Source of the DNA: G963556115 sp963677015
GTDB lineage: Bacteria; Planctomycetota; SZUA-567
Assembly: GCA_963677015.1 (NCBI GenBank)
Contig: OY781533.1
Location: 186,001-250,000, forward strand
DNA length: 64,000 nucleotides
Direction of reading: 5' to 3'
Every line of letters starts with the position of its first letter. Within the stretch, counting starts at the first letter, position 1. Positions 9,482 to 19,027 of this stretch are shown here, in pieces. The notes below the pieces were generated by a model, which made no database searches, was not told where the DNA came from, and saw only the letters and a list, made by a program, of their open reading frames with translations. The translations under genes were made by a program, and so were the position numbers.

Positions 9482-12400
9482 CTAGTTTATCAGATTGTTT
9501 TGTAAATCCCGGAGTCTGCTTTCGGCGAGACTTTTCCACATCTGAGTATTATTGACTTCATCGCGGATTTGTTGTGATACATTATTGGCGCTGGATTCTG
9601 TAATCTGATCGGTCTGGGTTATAACCATCAGGAACATTCTTTTGGCATCTTCGGGACGGCCGAGTCTGATCATTGTCTCGCCCATATTATAGAGAATACG
9701 CGGTCCGTCATAGATGCTTAGACGGTCGCGGGAACGCCTGTAAACCTGCAGAGCCTTTTCATAGGCATCAATAGCCTGTGATCTTTGTGGTGGCGTGCTC
9801 TGATCGTATTTACGCCCTAAACTTGACCAGCTTTCAGCCAGCAGAAAGAATGAGTTTCGCCTTATTTCCTCGAGATATCTGGCGTTGACTATTGGCCCGG
9901 CATTTACTCCAAGTACCGAACGGTTGCTGAGTAGCAGTTTGTCCGCTTCAAGTTCAAACATGGTGTTGGGGTATAGTTCCTGACTGGTTACATCTTCGAG
10001 TCTCAGGCGTACTTCGTCCTCATTGCTATTCACATCATCCTGAGCCAAAATACGTAGTGCTAGAGCCAGATAATACTCGTTTTGCATCCTTTCGCGCATT
10101 ACATCATAGTAGTCTTCAGGTTCTTCATTGAGTGAAATACCAACCGGGTCACTTTCGGAATACTTCAGTTTATATCTCTCCAGACCTTCCCGTAGTATGT
10201 CAGCGGCATTCTGATATAAGCCTTTCCATTCTATGGGGTGGGGTTCTCTGTTCTCGGCATCCGCTTTATTGAGTTCCGCGTCCCGTGCTTTCTCCGCAAT
10301 ATCAAACCAGACCTTTCCCAGTCCAAATGTCGCCCAGCGCCAGGGACGTGAGGTTGGCGATATGCCTTCTTTACGCCGCACCTCGTTGAAAACCTGAAGT
10401 GCGGTATCCGGGAAGATGTTTCCGTCACTATTTTCTTTAGCATACGGTTCATCAGGGTTGCCAATAACATTGACTATGGTGTTGTCTTTAATAATTGTTT
10501 CTGCATCAAGGTATACGGCTCCAAGATAATACAGACTGTTACGTCCGTCAGGTGTACGGCGGTTTGAGTTATCACGGTATACCCGCAGTGCGTCATCGAA
10601 GCGTTTAAGATACCAGTAACAGCGTCCAAGAAGGTTGCTTGCCCAGCCAATTTGATCGGAGCTGGGATAGTTTGCCACAAATATTGAGAGGGCTTCACTG
10701 GCTTTGCCGTATTTGCTTGCCGCGTAATAATTTCTTCCTGCTTCAATGAGTGCTTTCTGCTCAAGTGAAAGATAGTCTCCGCTCTTGCCTATAAGCATAT
10801 ATTTATCGGCAGTGGTGGCGGTAAGTTCTTTTGCCAGTTCCATATTTCTGAAAGGTTCAGCACCTGCCAGCTGTGCTCTCTGGCGATATATTGCGGCGTT
10901 TTCCATCATAATATCGCCTATATATTCCGGGGTGTATTCTTTAATAAGAAATTCATTGATCTTTGTTGCATGTTCAAGATCCCGCCTCGGTATTGACGCT
11001 AAAATTCGTATTTCATTTGCATCTGGTGAATAATTAATATTTCTTAATTCATCTAACGTGGAATTCGCCTGTTTGGTGTATTCTTCGGAGAGCGTCAGTA
11101 GACTTTGTATTACCCGGTTTTTGGTCAGCAGTACACTATTTTCAAAGGGTGCAAAATCTTTTGAAGAAGGGAATGGATCGATAATAGTACCGGGGTCAGT
11201 AGGAAGGATATAGGTACGGTAGCTTGCATCCAGAAGCATTCGATTGAGCCACTGTCTATTCTGTAGTGTCAACAGGGTAATATTTTCATCGAGCAAAGCA
11301 TAGGTGGTGGACGTGGGTTCTATGTCGCTGAAGAATTTTTTATCATAGAATTCTTCACTGCTGAGAATTTCATTCATTCGGCGGATGAAAATCGGTTTGT
11401 ATCTTTCCGCGAATTTTCCGGTAGTTGCGACTGTAGAGATAATATCCTGCATATTTTTGGGCAGGAGTCCCCAGATGCGTTTCCCCGGATTCGGAGTGTC
11501 TTCAAGGGTCTCCTTGTAGATTTTTTCACAGATTCCTTCCCATGACTTGATATCGTTGACCGTTAGCAGTGAAGACTCAATCTTTTCCGGACCGCCGATA
11601 AACCGTACATAAGCCCGGTCAAGGTCGCCTTCCATGAGATATGATATTGCTATTCCTAATTTACTGGCTACCTCAATTTCCGGACTCCAGAAATAGGTGC
11701 GGGTATGAACCAGAAGTTTGCGGGCATCGGCATAATTGCCGTTTATCATATGGATTCGGGCAAGCATGATATTCGCTGGTCCGTCGTATTCCTGAAGTCT
11801 TCCTCCCTGTGAGCCATTGAAATACATGGTTGCTTTCCATAATAAACTTCGCTTTTCGCTCTCCGGGGTCAGGCGCTCTTTGCTCAAAAGAGTAAGAGCT
11901 CCGCCTAAAGCGTGCTCGGTAAAGAAGGTAATGGGAGTGGCGCTGCTTATCGCGTTCTGTGATATTGTCCGCCCTAGAGCCAGTGGGGTGTAAAGCGTCT
12001 GAGGAGGGAGCATATTTCCGTTTGAAAAGTCCTGCAGCAGGTATTTTAGTTCATCTGAAAATTTCTCTGAGATATTCCAGATGGAATTTTCTGATGTCGG
12101 TATGGTCAGTGCCATGTTGTAATAGGCTCTGCCGCCGGTAAAATATGCCCGGCGCAGGATGTCGCTTGGCGGACTTGCCGCAACAACTTTGGAGAAGATA
12201 TCCGCGGCTTCGCTGTACAGCCTTCTGGCTTCTTCTATGTTATTCTTGTCATCTTCTACCTTGGCCTTGGAAAAGTAGATGTCACCCAGACGCATAAGCG
12301 CCTGAAAATATTCTTCGCTGCGTTTAGCGTGCAGAAGATAAATGCGGTAGTTTTTCTCGGCATTCTGCGTTTCATTCCGTTTTTCGTTGAGTTCAGCGAG

Positions 12401-13201
12401 GAAAAAATAAAGCAGGGTTCTGTCTTCAGGCAGAAGTTCATATTTGTGTGGCGGGAGACTTTCGACCGTCTTCCAGATCTCATTCGCTGCGAATGATTCT
12501 GACTGGAAATCTTTGATAAGACTGTCAAGTTCTGATTCAGCCAGGTAGTATTGCCCGGCATATATAGCAGATCTTGCCAGCATATAGCGCAGATATTGAT
12601 TGCGCAGCAGCTTTCTGGCTGCCAGTACCTTTTCATCGAATGGTTCATTATCGTTAAAGTACTGGGTATCATAGATTTTCTGCTGTCTTTCGTCCCAGTG
12701 CTTGGTCTCCCATTCGATAGCCTGAGCAAATGCCCATACGGCCTGTTGGAAGGTATTGGTTTTGTTCTGAGTTATACGGTCATTTGTTCCGTACAGAAAC
12801 AGGCTTACTCCGTAAAGCATAAACGGGTTGGTCAGCTCCGGAGCTCTATTCATCTGATCCCGGTAGCTGGTGTGGGTGAATACATACTCAAAATCGGTCT
12901 TTGCTTTCTGTATTGATTCTTGAATATGGTTTTCACTGTTATCCAGTAAAGGGTTGCTGGCTTCATTCAGAGCGGCAACACTACGATCATAATAGAAGAT
13001 GAGGGTTTTAGGCTTTTCTTTGGCTTTTTTAGGTATTAAGTTATACGCAAAGACGCTGAGCATCAAAGCCAGTCCCAGAAAAAGGAATGGATGGAGCTTC
13101 CATAAAAGCGGGAGTATATCCACTTTTTTGCGCTCTTTCGGCGGCGCTGGCTGTTCGCTGCTGTTATTGTCTGAGCTGGTTATGTCTTCTTCATCTGGCA
13201 T
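9482..13201 (-). CDS. Very large membrane-anchored TPR-repeat protein
   Basis: 1239 residues. The cytoplasmic N-terminus is about 33 residues and rich in Pro, Lys and Glu. One transmembrane helix follows (about 34-52), and the rest is alpha-helical and probably periplasmic. Many TPR-like units are visible, for example around 300-345 (YFQALMRLGDIYFSKAK), 840-910 (YYAASKYGKASEAL, ASNLLGRCYWYLKRFDDALR) and 1150-1210 (AIDAYEKALQVYRRS). The repeat style resembles outer-membrane assembly or tol-pal-associated TPR proteins, but no specific family is recognised. Pairing with the smaller TPR protein downstream suggests a shared envelope complex. Confidence 0.75.
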   Translation of the reverse strand: MPDEEDITSSDNNSSEQPAPPKERKKVDILPLLWKLHPFLFLGLALMLSVFAYNLIPKKAKEKPKTLIFYYDRSVAALNEASNPLLDNSENHIQESIQKAKTDFEYVFTHTSYRDQMNRAPELTNPFMLYGVSLFLYGTNDRITQNKTNTFQQAVWAFAQAIEWETKHWDERQQKIYDTQYFNDNEPFDEKVLAARKLLRNQYLRYMLARSAIYAGQYYLAESELDSLIKDFQSESFAANEIWKTVESLPPHKYELLPEDRTLLYFFLAELNEKRNETQNAEKNYRIYLLHAKRSEEYFQALMRLGDIYFSKAKVEDDKNNIEEARRLYSEAADIFSKVVAASPPSDILRRAYFTGGRAYYNMALTIPTSENSIWNISEKFSDELKYLLQDFSNGNMLPPQTLYTPLALGRTISQNAISSATPITFFTEHALGGALTLLSKERLTPESEKRSLLWKATMYFNGSQGGRLQEYDGPANIMLARIHMINGNYADARKLLVHTRTYFWSPEIEVASKLGIAISYLMEGDLDRAYVRFIGGPEKIESSLLTVNDIKSWEGICEKIYKETLEDTPNPGKRIWGLLPKNMQDIISTVATTGKFAERYKPIFIRRMNEILSSEEFYDKKFFSDIEPTSTTYALLDENITLLTLQNRQWLNRMLLDASYRTYILPTDPGTIIDPFPSSKDFAPFENSVLLTKNRVIQSLLTLSEEYTKQANSTLDELRNINYSPDANEIRILASIPRRDLEHATKINEFLIKEYTPEYIGDIMMENAAIYRQRAQLAGAEPFRNMELAKELTATTADKYMLIGKSGDYLSLEQKALIEAGRNYYAASKYGKASEALSIFVANYPSSDQIGWASNLLGRCYWYLKRFDDALRVYRDNSNRRTPDGRNSLYYLGAVYLDAETIIKDNTIVNVIGNPDEPYAKENSDGNIFPDTALQVFNEVRRKEGISPTSRPWRWATFGLGKVWFDIAEKARDAELNKADAENREPHPIEWKGLYQNAADILREGLERYKLKYSESDPVGISLNEEPEDYYDVMRERMQNEYYLALALRILAQDDVNSNEDEVRLRLEDVTSQELYPNTMFELEADKLLLSNRSVLGVNAGPIVNARYLEEIRRNSFFLLAESWSSLGRKYDQSTPPQRSQAIDAYEKALQVYRRSRDRLSIYDGPRILYNMGETMIRLGRPEDAKRMFLMVITQTDQITESSANNVSQQIRDEVNNTQMWKSLAESRLRDLQNNLIN

Positions 13202-13300
13202 TATTGTTTATATACTTTATATCGGGTTTATTGTAAATTATTGACCGATTATATTGTACCGGTATGAGTTATCGTATTCAAGATTTTTACATGGAGGTGT

Positions 13301-14281
13301 TTACTCAGTTTCGAGTAAATTTAATGCTGCCTGCATATCTTCCGGGAGCGGGGCGCTGAAACTCATACGTTCACCGGTAGCAGGGTGATTCAGCACTAGT
13401 TTGGCTGCATGCAGAGCCTGACGTGAAATAATAATATCGGCTGATTTTTTTTTGCCTCTAAGTTCTCCTGCGCTGATTTCTGCTTCTCTGCCATAATCAC
13501 GGTCGCATAGTACCGGCGAACCGAGAGATTTCATGTGCAGACGTATCTGATGGGTTCTTCCGGTTTTAATATCACATTCTACGAGTGCGAAATTACCGAA
13601 ATTTTTGAGCGTCTGGTAATAAGTCAGTGAATATTTTCCTCCGGCGGTATAAAGTGCCATTCGTTTGTAATCCAGTTGGTTGCGGGCGATATAACCCTCA
13701 ACCTTGCCCTCTGGTGGCGACGGCACTCCGCTGGTAAGGGTCAGGTAGGTCTTCTCCGTGTTGCGTGAAGCGAACTGTTCAACCAGGTCACGGTGAGCCG
13801 CATCTGTTTTGGCACAGACAATGCAGCCGGTGGTATCCCGGTCAAGCCGGTGAACAATTCCCGGGCGGAATTCATCACTGCCGATGGCTGAAAGTTCCTG
13901 GCAGTGATAGAGTAGAGCATTGACCAGAGTGCCGGTTTCATGACCTGGGGCTGGATGTACAACCAGGTCGGCCGGTTTGTTGATAACAATTATCGACTTG
14001 TCTTCGTAAAGAACCTGCAGCGGTATGTTTTCCGCTTCCGCTGACATTTCGATCAATACCGGGAGCTTTACGTGGATTTTATCGCCGGCTTTAAGTTTAT
14101 AAGCGGGTTTGGTATTCCGGGAGTTTACGGTGATAAAATCATCATCATCGAGAATCTTTTTTAGAAAGCTGCGTGTCTGTTCTTTTATATTTTGTGCTAG
14201 AAATTTATCAATTCTGTTCCCGGCATTTTTCGGTTCTACTATAAAATCCAGTGTTTTATCTGTGGTGTCGGTATAACGCAT
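13301..14281 (-). CDS. rluD: RluA-family pseudouridine synthase (RluD-like)
   Basis: Converts specific uridines in 23S rRNA to pseudouridine. 326 residues with an N-terminal S4 RNA-binding domain (about 15-75) and a catalytic domain carrying GIVHRLDRDTTG, whose Asp is the nucleophile. Also typical are VVHPAPGH and the late KTGRTHQIRLH motif. The overall plan is RluD; a different rRNA target cannot be ruled out. ATG 14281. Confidence 0.88.
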   Translation of the reverse strand: MRYTDTTDKTLDFIVEPKNAGNRIDKFLAQNIKEQTRSFLKKILDDDDFITVNSRNTKPAYKLKAGDKIHVKLPVLIEMSAEAENIPLQVLYEDKSIIVINKPADLVVHPAPGHETGTLVNALLYHCQELSAIGSDEFRPGIVHRLDRDTTGCIVCAKTDAAHRDLVEQFASRNTEKTYLTLTSGVPSPPEGKVEGYIARNQLDYKRMALYTAGGKYSLTYYQTLKNFGNFALVECDIKTGRTHQIRLHMKSLGSPVLCDRDYGREAEISAGELRGKKKSADIIISRQALHAAKLVLNHPATGERMSFSAPLPEDMQAALNLLETE

Positions 14282-14315
14282 TACCTGCTGATCTTTCTAA
14301 ATAATATTATTTTAG

Positions 14316-14332
14316 AGCCGCTAACAGCGGCT
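14316..14332 (-). terminator. Hairpin after the nfeD-floA unit
   Basis: A compact 7-bp GC-rich stem (14316-14322 with 14326-14332) lies between the stop of the small charged gene and the rluD start. On the minus strand it is followed by CTAAAATAAT, so it is a modest terminator. Confidence 0.5.
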
Positions 14333-14342
14333 TGCATATATC

Positions 14343-14888
14343 TTAATACATTCCCGGTGGTCTGGCAATAATTTCACTTAGTACTATTGCCTGACGTAAT
14401 GTCGTACGGTTGCGAAGAAGTCTGGCTATATTATGGTTATTTTTTATTTTGGCTTCAAGGTCTTTCTTTTCTTTTAAGAGCTGTTCCTCTTGTTTACGGG
14501 TTTTTTCCGCTTCCAGTTTTTTTCTTGCGGCTTCTCTGCGCGCGCTTTCTTCTTCCTGCCGCTGCCGGTTGGCTGTTTCTTCCGCTTCACGTTTCTTTTT
14601 TTCAGCGTTGGCAGCGCTGCGTTGTTTTATTTCTTCATATTCATCTTCGTCTGCAAAAATCAGATCATCAAGATCATAGGTCCGGGGATTTTCCGCTGCT
14701 TTAGCCGCCTTCCTCCTTCTTTTGATTTCCGGGTCGGTATTAATATCTTTCATTACCTCTTTAAATAATGAATTAAGAATACTACCGGCGTTATTTTTAG
14801 TGCTGTGAGCAGACCGGGATTTCCCAGAAGAGAAAATCCCTTTGTCTTCAAGCAGGTCGCGCAGATCATAGTTGTGCTTATTTTTCAT
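14343..14888 (-). CDS. Small highly charged coiled-coil protein downstream of floA
   Basis: 181 residues from the ATG at 14888; an ATG three codons earlier (14897) is too close to the AGGA. Residues about 65-165 are almost all Glu, Lys, Arg, Ala and Gln and should form a long coiled coil. The N-terminus repeats the pattern 'YDLRDLLEDKG' / 'YDLDDLIFADE' twice, possibly a binding motif. The gene overlaps the end of floA by 11 bp, so it is translationally coupled to the flotillin-like gene. No family recognised; a role with FloA membrane domains is inferred from position only. Confidence 0.7.
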   Translation of the reverse strand: MKNKHNYDLRDLLEDKGIFSSGKSRSAHSTKNNAGSILNSLFKEVMKDINTDPEIKRRRKAAKAAENPRTYDLDDLIFADEDEYEEIKQRSAANAEKKKREAEETANRQRQEEESARREAARKKLEAEKTRKQEEQLLKEKKDLEAKIKNNHNIARLLRNRTTLRQAIVLSEIIARPPGMY

Positions 14889-15969
14889 TGCTCTCATGTC
14901 CTATCGAATCACGCATGGTGGTATCGGCCTTGATATTCTGCATTTTGTAGTAATCCATAATTCCCAGATTTCCGCTTCTGAAAGCTTCGGCCATTGCCAG
15001 TGGAATTTCGGCTTCTGCTTTGACAACCAGAGCCCGCATTTCAGCAATTCTGGCTTCCTGCTCAGCCTGTTCAGCTCTTGCTTCGGCGGCACGTTTCTCG
15101 GCATCTGCCTGTGATACCTGTTTTCTGGCGTTTGCCCGTTCAATATCCAGCTTCGCCCCGACGTTATCACCTACATCAATATCGGCAATATCAATTGAGA
15201 GTATTTCAAAAGCAGTCCCTGCATCCAGTCCTTTGGCAAGTACTGCTTTGGAGATAAGATCGGGGTTTTCCAGAACTGAGGTGTAATTTTTGGAGGAACC
15301 GATAGCCGAGACAATACCTTCGCCTACTCGGGCGATTATGGTATCATCGGTTGCGCCACCGACAAGCCTTTCAATACAGGTTCTTACAGTTACTCTGGCT
15401 CTGGCTTTGAGCTGTATGCCGTCCTGTGCTACTGCGTCAAGAGTCGTTTTGCCGGTGGTGGCTCGAGGGCAGTCTATAACTCGTGGGTCAACCGAGGTGT
15501 TGACCGCCTCTACAATGTCACGCCCAGCAAGGTCAATTGAGCATGCCTGATCAAAGGAAAGCTCAATATGGGCTTTAGCCGCAGCAACCATAGCACGTAC
15601 CACAGAGTTTACATTACCACCTGCCAGCAGGTGCGCTCCCAGCGCTTCCTCATTTATTTCAAGCCCCGCCTGTTCTGCAATTACCAGTGCTTCAACCAGT
15701 ACCGGGACGTTACCACGGGCCAGATAGTGGCTCTCGAGAAATTCCCGGTCCAGTGGAACCCCGGCTTTATGAGACATTATAAGCGAGTTTACGATAACTC
15801 CGGGGTTTACTTTCCGCAGTGTCATGGCAAACAGTGAGAACAGACCGACATGGACTCCGCTGGAGCTGGCCTGAATATATAGTCTGCCGTAAATAAGCAG
15901 CATAAATGCCAGAATAATTCCGATACCGAGAATAACTAATAAAACTATTGCGGGTAAAATCTCTTCCAT
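14878..15969 (-). CDS. floA: Flotillin-like protein FloA
   Basis: A membrane-microdomain scaffold protein of the SPFH superfamily. 363 residues from ATG 15969, which has GGAG six bases upstream; a TTG five codons earlier is less likely. One hydrophobic N-terminal hairpin (about 7-30) anchors it. The body has the FloA-specific SHKAGVPLD and ARVTVRTCIERLVGGATDDTI-type region. An Ala-Glu-Arg-rich coiled coil (about 290-340) follows. nfeD is 34 bp upstream, the standard NfeD-FloA pairing. Confidence 0.93.
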   Translation of the reverse strand: MEEILPAIVLLVILGIGIILAFMLLIYGRLYIQASSSGVHVGLFSLFAMTLRKVNPGVIVNSLIMSHKAGVPLDREFLESHYLARGNVPVLVEALVIAEQAGLEINEEALGAHLLAGGNVNSVVRAMVAAAKAHIELSFDQACSIDLAGRDIVEAVNTSVDPRVIDCPRATTGKTTLDAVAQDGIQLKARARVTVRTCIERLVGGATDDTIIARVGEGIVSAIGSSKNYTSVLENPDLISKAVLAKGLDAGTAFEILSIDIADIDVGDNVGAKLDIERANARKQVSQADAEKRAAEARAEQAEQEARIAEMRALVVKAEAEIPLAMAEAFRSGNLGIMDYYKMQNIKADTTMRDSIGHESNEK

Positions 15970-16003
15970 GTTGTCTCCAATCAAGTAAAGTCTGAAATTA
16001 TAG

Positions 16004-17626
16004 TTATTTGTGCAGATCTACAAGTATTCTGTTCATATCAACCGCTATGATTTCTACAGTTGTGCCTTTATCAATAAAATCACCGGGGGTTACTACATCA
16101 AGAAGGCGGCCGTCGCTGAGTTTTATTTTTCCTGAAGGGCGTAACGGCGTATATGCTACTGCTGTCATTCCAAGTAGTTCGTTGTGGGCTTTTTCTGTGA
16201 GTTCAGCGGCTGTTTTATCGGTTTCTATGCCTTTTTTACGGGCGGCTCTGCCGGTTGGCAGATTTTTTTCTAAAAACATGAATTTAAAGAATTTTGATTT
16301 GCCTCCCCGCTCCATAAGTATCAGCAGCAGAATACAGCTTACGACCAGTACACTTCCAGTGATAAGGGCTGCGAACATCATTTCTCCTCCAGAATTGATC
16401 TCCATATATGTGGTATCGAAGGATGGTACAAGTGAAAAAAGCAGTCCGCCAAGTAGACATATTAGCCCGAGAACGCCGGCGATACCAAAACCCGGGATAA
16501 GTACAATCTCAACAATCAGCAGAATGATACCGATTATAAAGATACCTATTTCAAGAATGCTTGCCCGCTGATGCATGAATAGTATAGTAAAAAAAGAGGC
16601 AAAACCGATCAATCCAAGTGCGCCTGGGAGACCGAATCCGGGAATACTCATCTCGGTGAAACTGCCGGCAATTCCAACGATAAGACAGAAGACAAGGAGC
16701 ATTATAAGCCCTCGGCTCATCTCCCATTCCTTGAAGTTCAGAAGCTTGAGCGGATTTAATTCTCCCTCATTGATGTTGACATTTATTATTTTATCAGGGT
16801 TTATGGAGAGTAGCTCGAATAATTCATTTTCCGATCCGATTACGGCGGTGGCAATTCCGTATTCTGCAGCGGTCTGTGCTTCCACAGATAGGAGTTTTCC
16901 TTCTGTAACCACGATTTGCGGCGGTTTACTGAATTTTCTTTTGTCTATTCCTTCCGCCATATTTTTACGTAAAAGTTCGTAAGCCGGTTTTTTCAGGAAT
17001 TCTCTATTGCCATCATTGAAGTTAACCTCGTAAATTTCGAAGCTGCGGGACACCATCGCCTCCAGTAAAACTTTGGGATAACCGTTATGGCGGGCGTTTG
17101 CGGCCATTATCGCACGAATATCGGCTTCGGCTTTTTCGGCTGTTCTATCATCCAGATTTTGACTTGAAAGCATTTGCATCGGCTGGATATCACCGATTCT
17201 GCTCCCGCTGAGCATATATATTTTCTCGCAGGCGGTGGCAACCATAGCGCCGCCGCTGACTGCTTTATGTGTTACCAGAGCTATGGTGGGAGCAGGGGAG
17301 TTTATAAGGGCATTACATATGTGATCACAGCTATCGACGACACCGCCGGGAGAATTGATTTTAAGAATGATGCGCTCTGCGTTGGCTGCGAGTTTGATAG
17401 TACGTATAATCTCTTCTTCCTGTCCGCCAAGTTTCTCTGGAGCGATTACTCCGGTAATTGGAATGAGTACGGTTTTACCACTCCATTCTTCAGGGTTTAC
17501 CTGTAAACTTGCATCATTAGTTTGCTGTTGCTGATCTTTTGCTGATTCCGCAGAATTTCCCGGGGGCAGCCTCAGAAAAATAAGGAGAAACGGCAGTATA
17601 AGCTGTAATGCATGATTTTTCTTCAT
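16004..17626 (-). CDS. nfeD: NfeD-family membrane serine protease, long form
   Basis: 540 residues. A signal-like N-terminus is followed by a ClpP-like protease domain (about 50-240) outside the membrane. Ser124 in AVSGGAM and Lys165 form the dyad, spaced 41 residues as in the archaeal 1510-N protease; NSPGG (91-95) lies in the active-site region. Four to six transmembrane helices follow (about 305-435). The C-terminal OB-fold NfeD domain (about 465-540) ends with typical GxIxLxDGRxxDVVTPGDFID. This long form usually sits next to floA, as here. Proposed role: membrane protein quality control with FloA (family knowledge). Confidence 0.92.
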   Translation of the reverse strand: MKKNHALQLILPFLLIFLRLPPGNSAESAKDQQQQTNDASLQVNPEEWSGKTVLIPITGVIAPEKLGGQEEEIIRTIKLAANAERIILKINSPGGVVDSCDHICNALINSPAPTIALVTHKAVSGGAMVATACEKIYMLSGSRIGDIQPMQMLSSQNLDDRTAEKAEADIRAIMAANARHNGYPKVLLEAMVSRSFEIYEVNFNDGNREFLKKPAYELLRKNMAEGIDKRKFSKPPQIVVTEGKLLSVEAQTAAEYGIATAVIGSENELFELLSINPDKIINVNINEGELNPLKLLNFKEWEMSRGLIMLLVFCLIVGIAGSFTEMSIPGFGLPGALGLIGFASFFTILFMHQRASILEIGIFIIGIILLIVEIVLIPGFGIAGVLGLICLLGGLLFSLVPSFDTTYMEINSGGEMMFAALITGSVLVVSCILLLILMERGGKSKFFKFMFLEKNLPTGRAARKKGIETDKTAAELTEKAHNELLGMTAVAYTPLRPSGKIKLSDGRLLDVVTPGDFIDKGTTVEIIAVDMNRILVDLHK

Positions 17627-17706
17627 AATCTACCTTTGTATTATACCTATTTCATTATAACAGATATTGATATTTTGACTAGTGATTTTAGTATTCTCGG
17701 GTATAA

Positions 17707-17734
17707 AAAAACAGGTACTGTAAAACAGTACCTG
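17707..17734 (-). terminator. Rho-independent terminator of the MocR-reductase unit
   Basis: A 9-bp stem (17712-17720 with 17726-17734, loop of 5) followed on the minus strand by a run of seven T. It lies about 135 bp after the aldo/keto reductase stop. Confidence 0.75.
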
Positions 17735-17870
17735 CGACCCGGAAAAAAAGTAAGATATTTGTGTGCGTTTGGATTTTTTATTGGTTGGATATTGCGTTGA
17801 CAATAAAAAAATACCTTCATTTTAATCCGGGTCAAAAAATATTTGATCAGAAAGAGTGCTGACTGTCTGC

Positions 17871-19010
17871 TTAGCTTTCGTAGCGAAGTTTTATTGCCTG
17901 CAGCTGTTCAACTATATTTATTCCTTGCGGACATTTTGTTTCACATATGCCGCATTGAATGCAGTTCGAAGCCCGCTGTTTCTCGGTAAGCCAACTGGTA
18001 ATCCAGAATTTCGCTTTGTCGAAATCGCCGAAAATAGCATCATGATTCAGTGCCCAGAAGTTTTCGGGGATATTTACTCCCTGCGGGCAGGGCATACAGT
18101 AGTTACACTTGGTGCAGTTAACCTGCATTCTGCTTTTATAAATATTTTTAACCTGATCAATAATTTTATGTTCAAGATCTGTAAGTGAGCCAGCGGTGCT
18201 GGAAGCGGCGGTGCGGATATTTTCCGCTGTCTGTTCCATTGTTGTCATACCGCTGAGGACAACACCTATTTCTTTCATGTCCCAGAGATATTTCAAAGCC
18301 CATTCTGCCGGGGTGCGTTTGACGGGATTACTGTCAAAAAGAGTCTGTATATCATCCGGAAGTTCAGAGCGGGAAAGCATACCTCCGCGCAGCGGCTCCA
18401 TAATGATAACTCCGAGTCCCTTGTCGTGAGCATATTTTAAACCTTTAAGGCCGGCCTGATAGTTTTCATCAAGGTAATTTAGCTGTATCTGGCAGAAATC
18501 CCAGGGGAAATCATCGACTATCTCTTTGAAAAGCTCGAGCTCATCATGAAAAGAGAAGCCGATATATTTTATTTTTCCGGATTCGCGGGCTTTTTCGAGA
18601 AACTCCCGATACCGCAGCTTGCTGATGTTCGGCCAGGTCTTATAACTAAGTGCATGGAGGAGATAAAAATCTATATGCTCTACTTCAAGTTTTTTAAGCT
18701 GTTCAGCAAGGAGTCGATCCATATCTTCGTCTTTTTCGACCTCCCATACCGGGAGTTTGGTAGCGAGGAATACCTTTTCCCGATATCCGTCTTTAAGTAC
18801 TTGAGCGCAGAATCTTTCGCTGTTACCGCCATGGTAGGGATAAGCAGTATCCAGATAATTTACACCGTTGTCAAAAGCATAGCGGACTATTCTTGTCGCT
18901 TCAGCAAAATCAATGTTTGCAGGATCTTTGTCGATGAGGGGGAGACGCATGGCTCCAAATCCAAGAATACTCAGTTCTGTCCCGGTATTGCCAAATTTGC
19001 GGTATTCCAT
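17871..19010 (-). CDS. Aldo/keto reductase with C-terminal ferredoxin domain
   Basis: 379 residues. Residues 1 to about 280 form an NAD(P)H-dependent aldo/keto reductase barrel, with DTAYPYHGG containing the catalytic Tyr. The C-terminus has two Cys clusters, CTKCNYCMPCP and CIQCGICETKCP, which fit two [4Fe-4S] centres. Such fusions are common in anaerobes, and substrates are mostly unknown. It starts 17 bp after a MocR-type regulator on the same strand, so the two are one transcript and the regulator may control it. Confidence 0.88.
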   Translation of the reverse strand: MEYRKFGNTGTELSILGFGAMRLPLIDKDPANIDFAEATRIVRYAFDNGVNYLDTAYPYHGGNSERFCAQVLKDGYREKVFLATKLPVWEVEKDEDMDRLLAEQLKKLEVEHIDFYLLHALSYKTWPNISKLRYREFLEKARESGKIKYIGFSFHDELELFKEIVDDFPWDFCQIQLNYLDENYQAGLKGLKYAHDKGLGVIIMEPLRGGMLSRSELPDDIQTLFDSNPVKRTPAEWALKYLWDMKEIGVVLSGMTTMEQTAENIRTAASSTAGSLTDLEHKIIDQVKNIYKSRMQVNCTKCNYCMPCPQGVNIPENFWALNHDAIFGDFDKAKFWITSWLTEKQRASNCIQCGICETKCPQGINIVEQLQAIKLRYES

Positions 19011-19027
19011 AATTTCTCCAATCTTAT

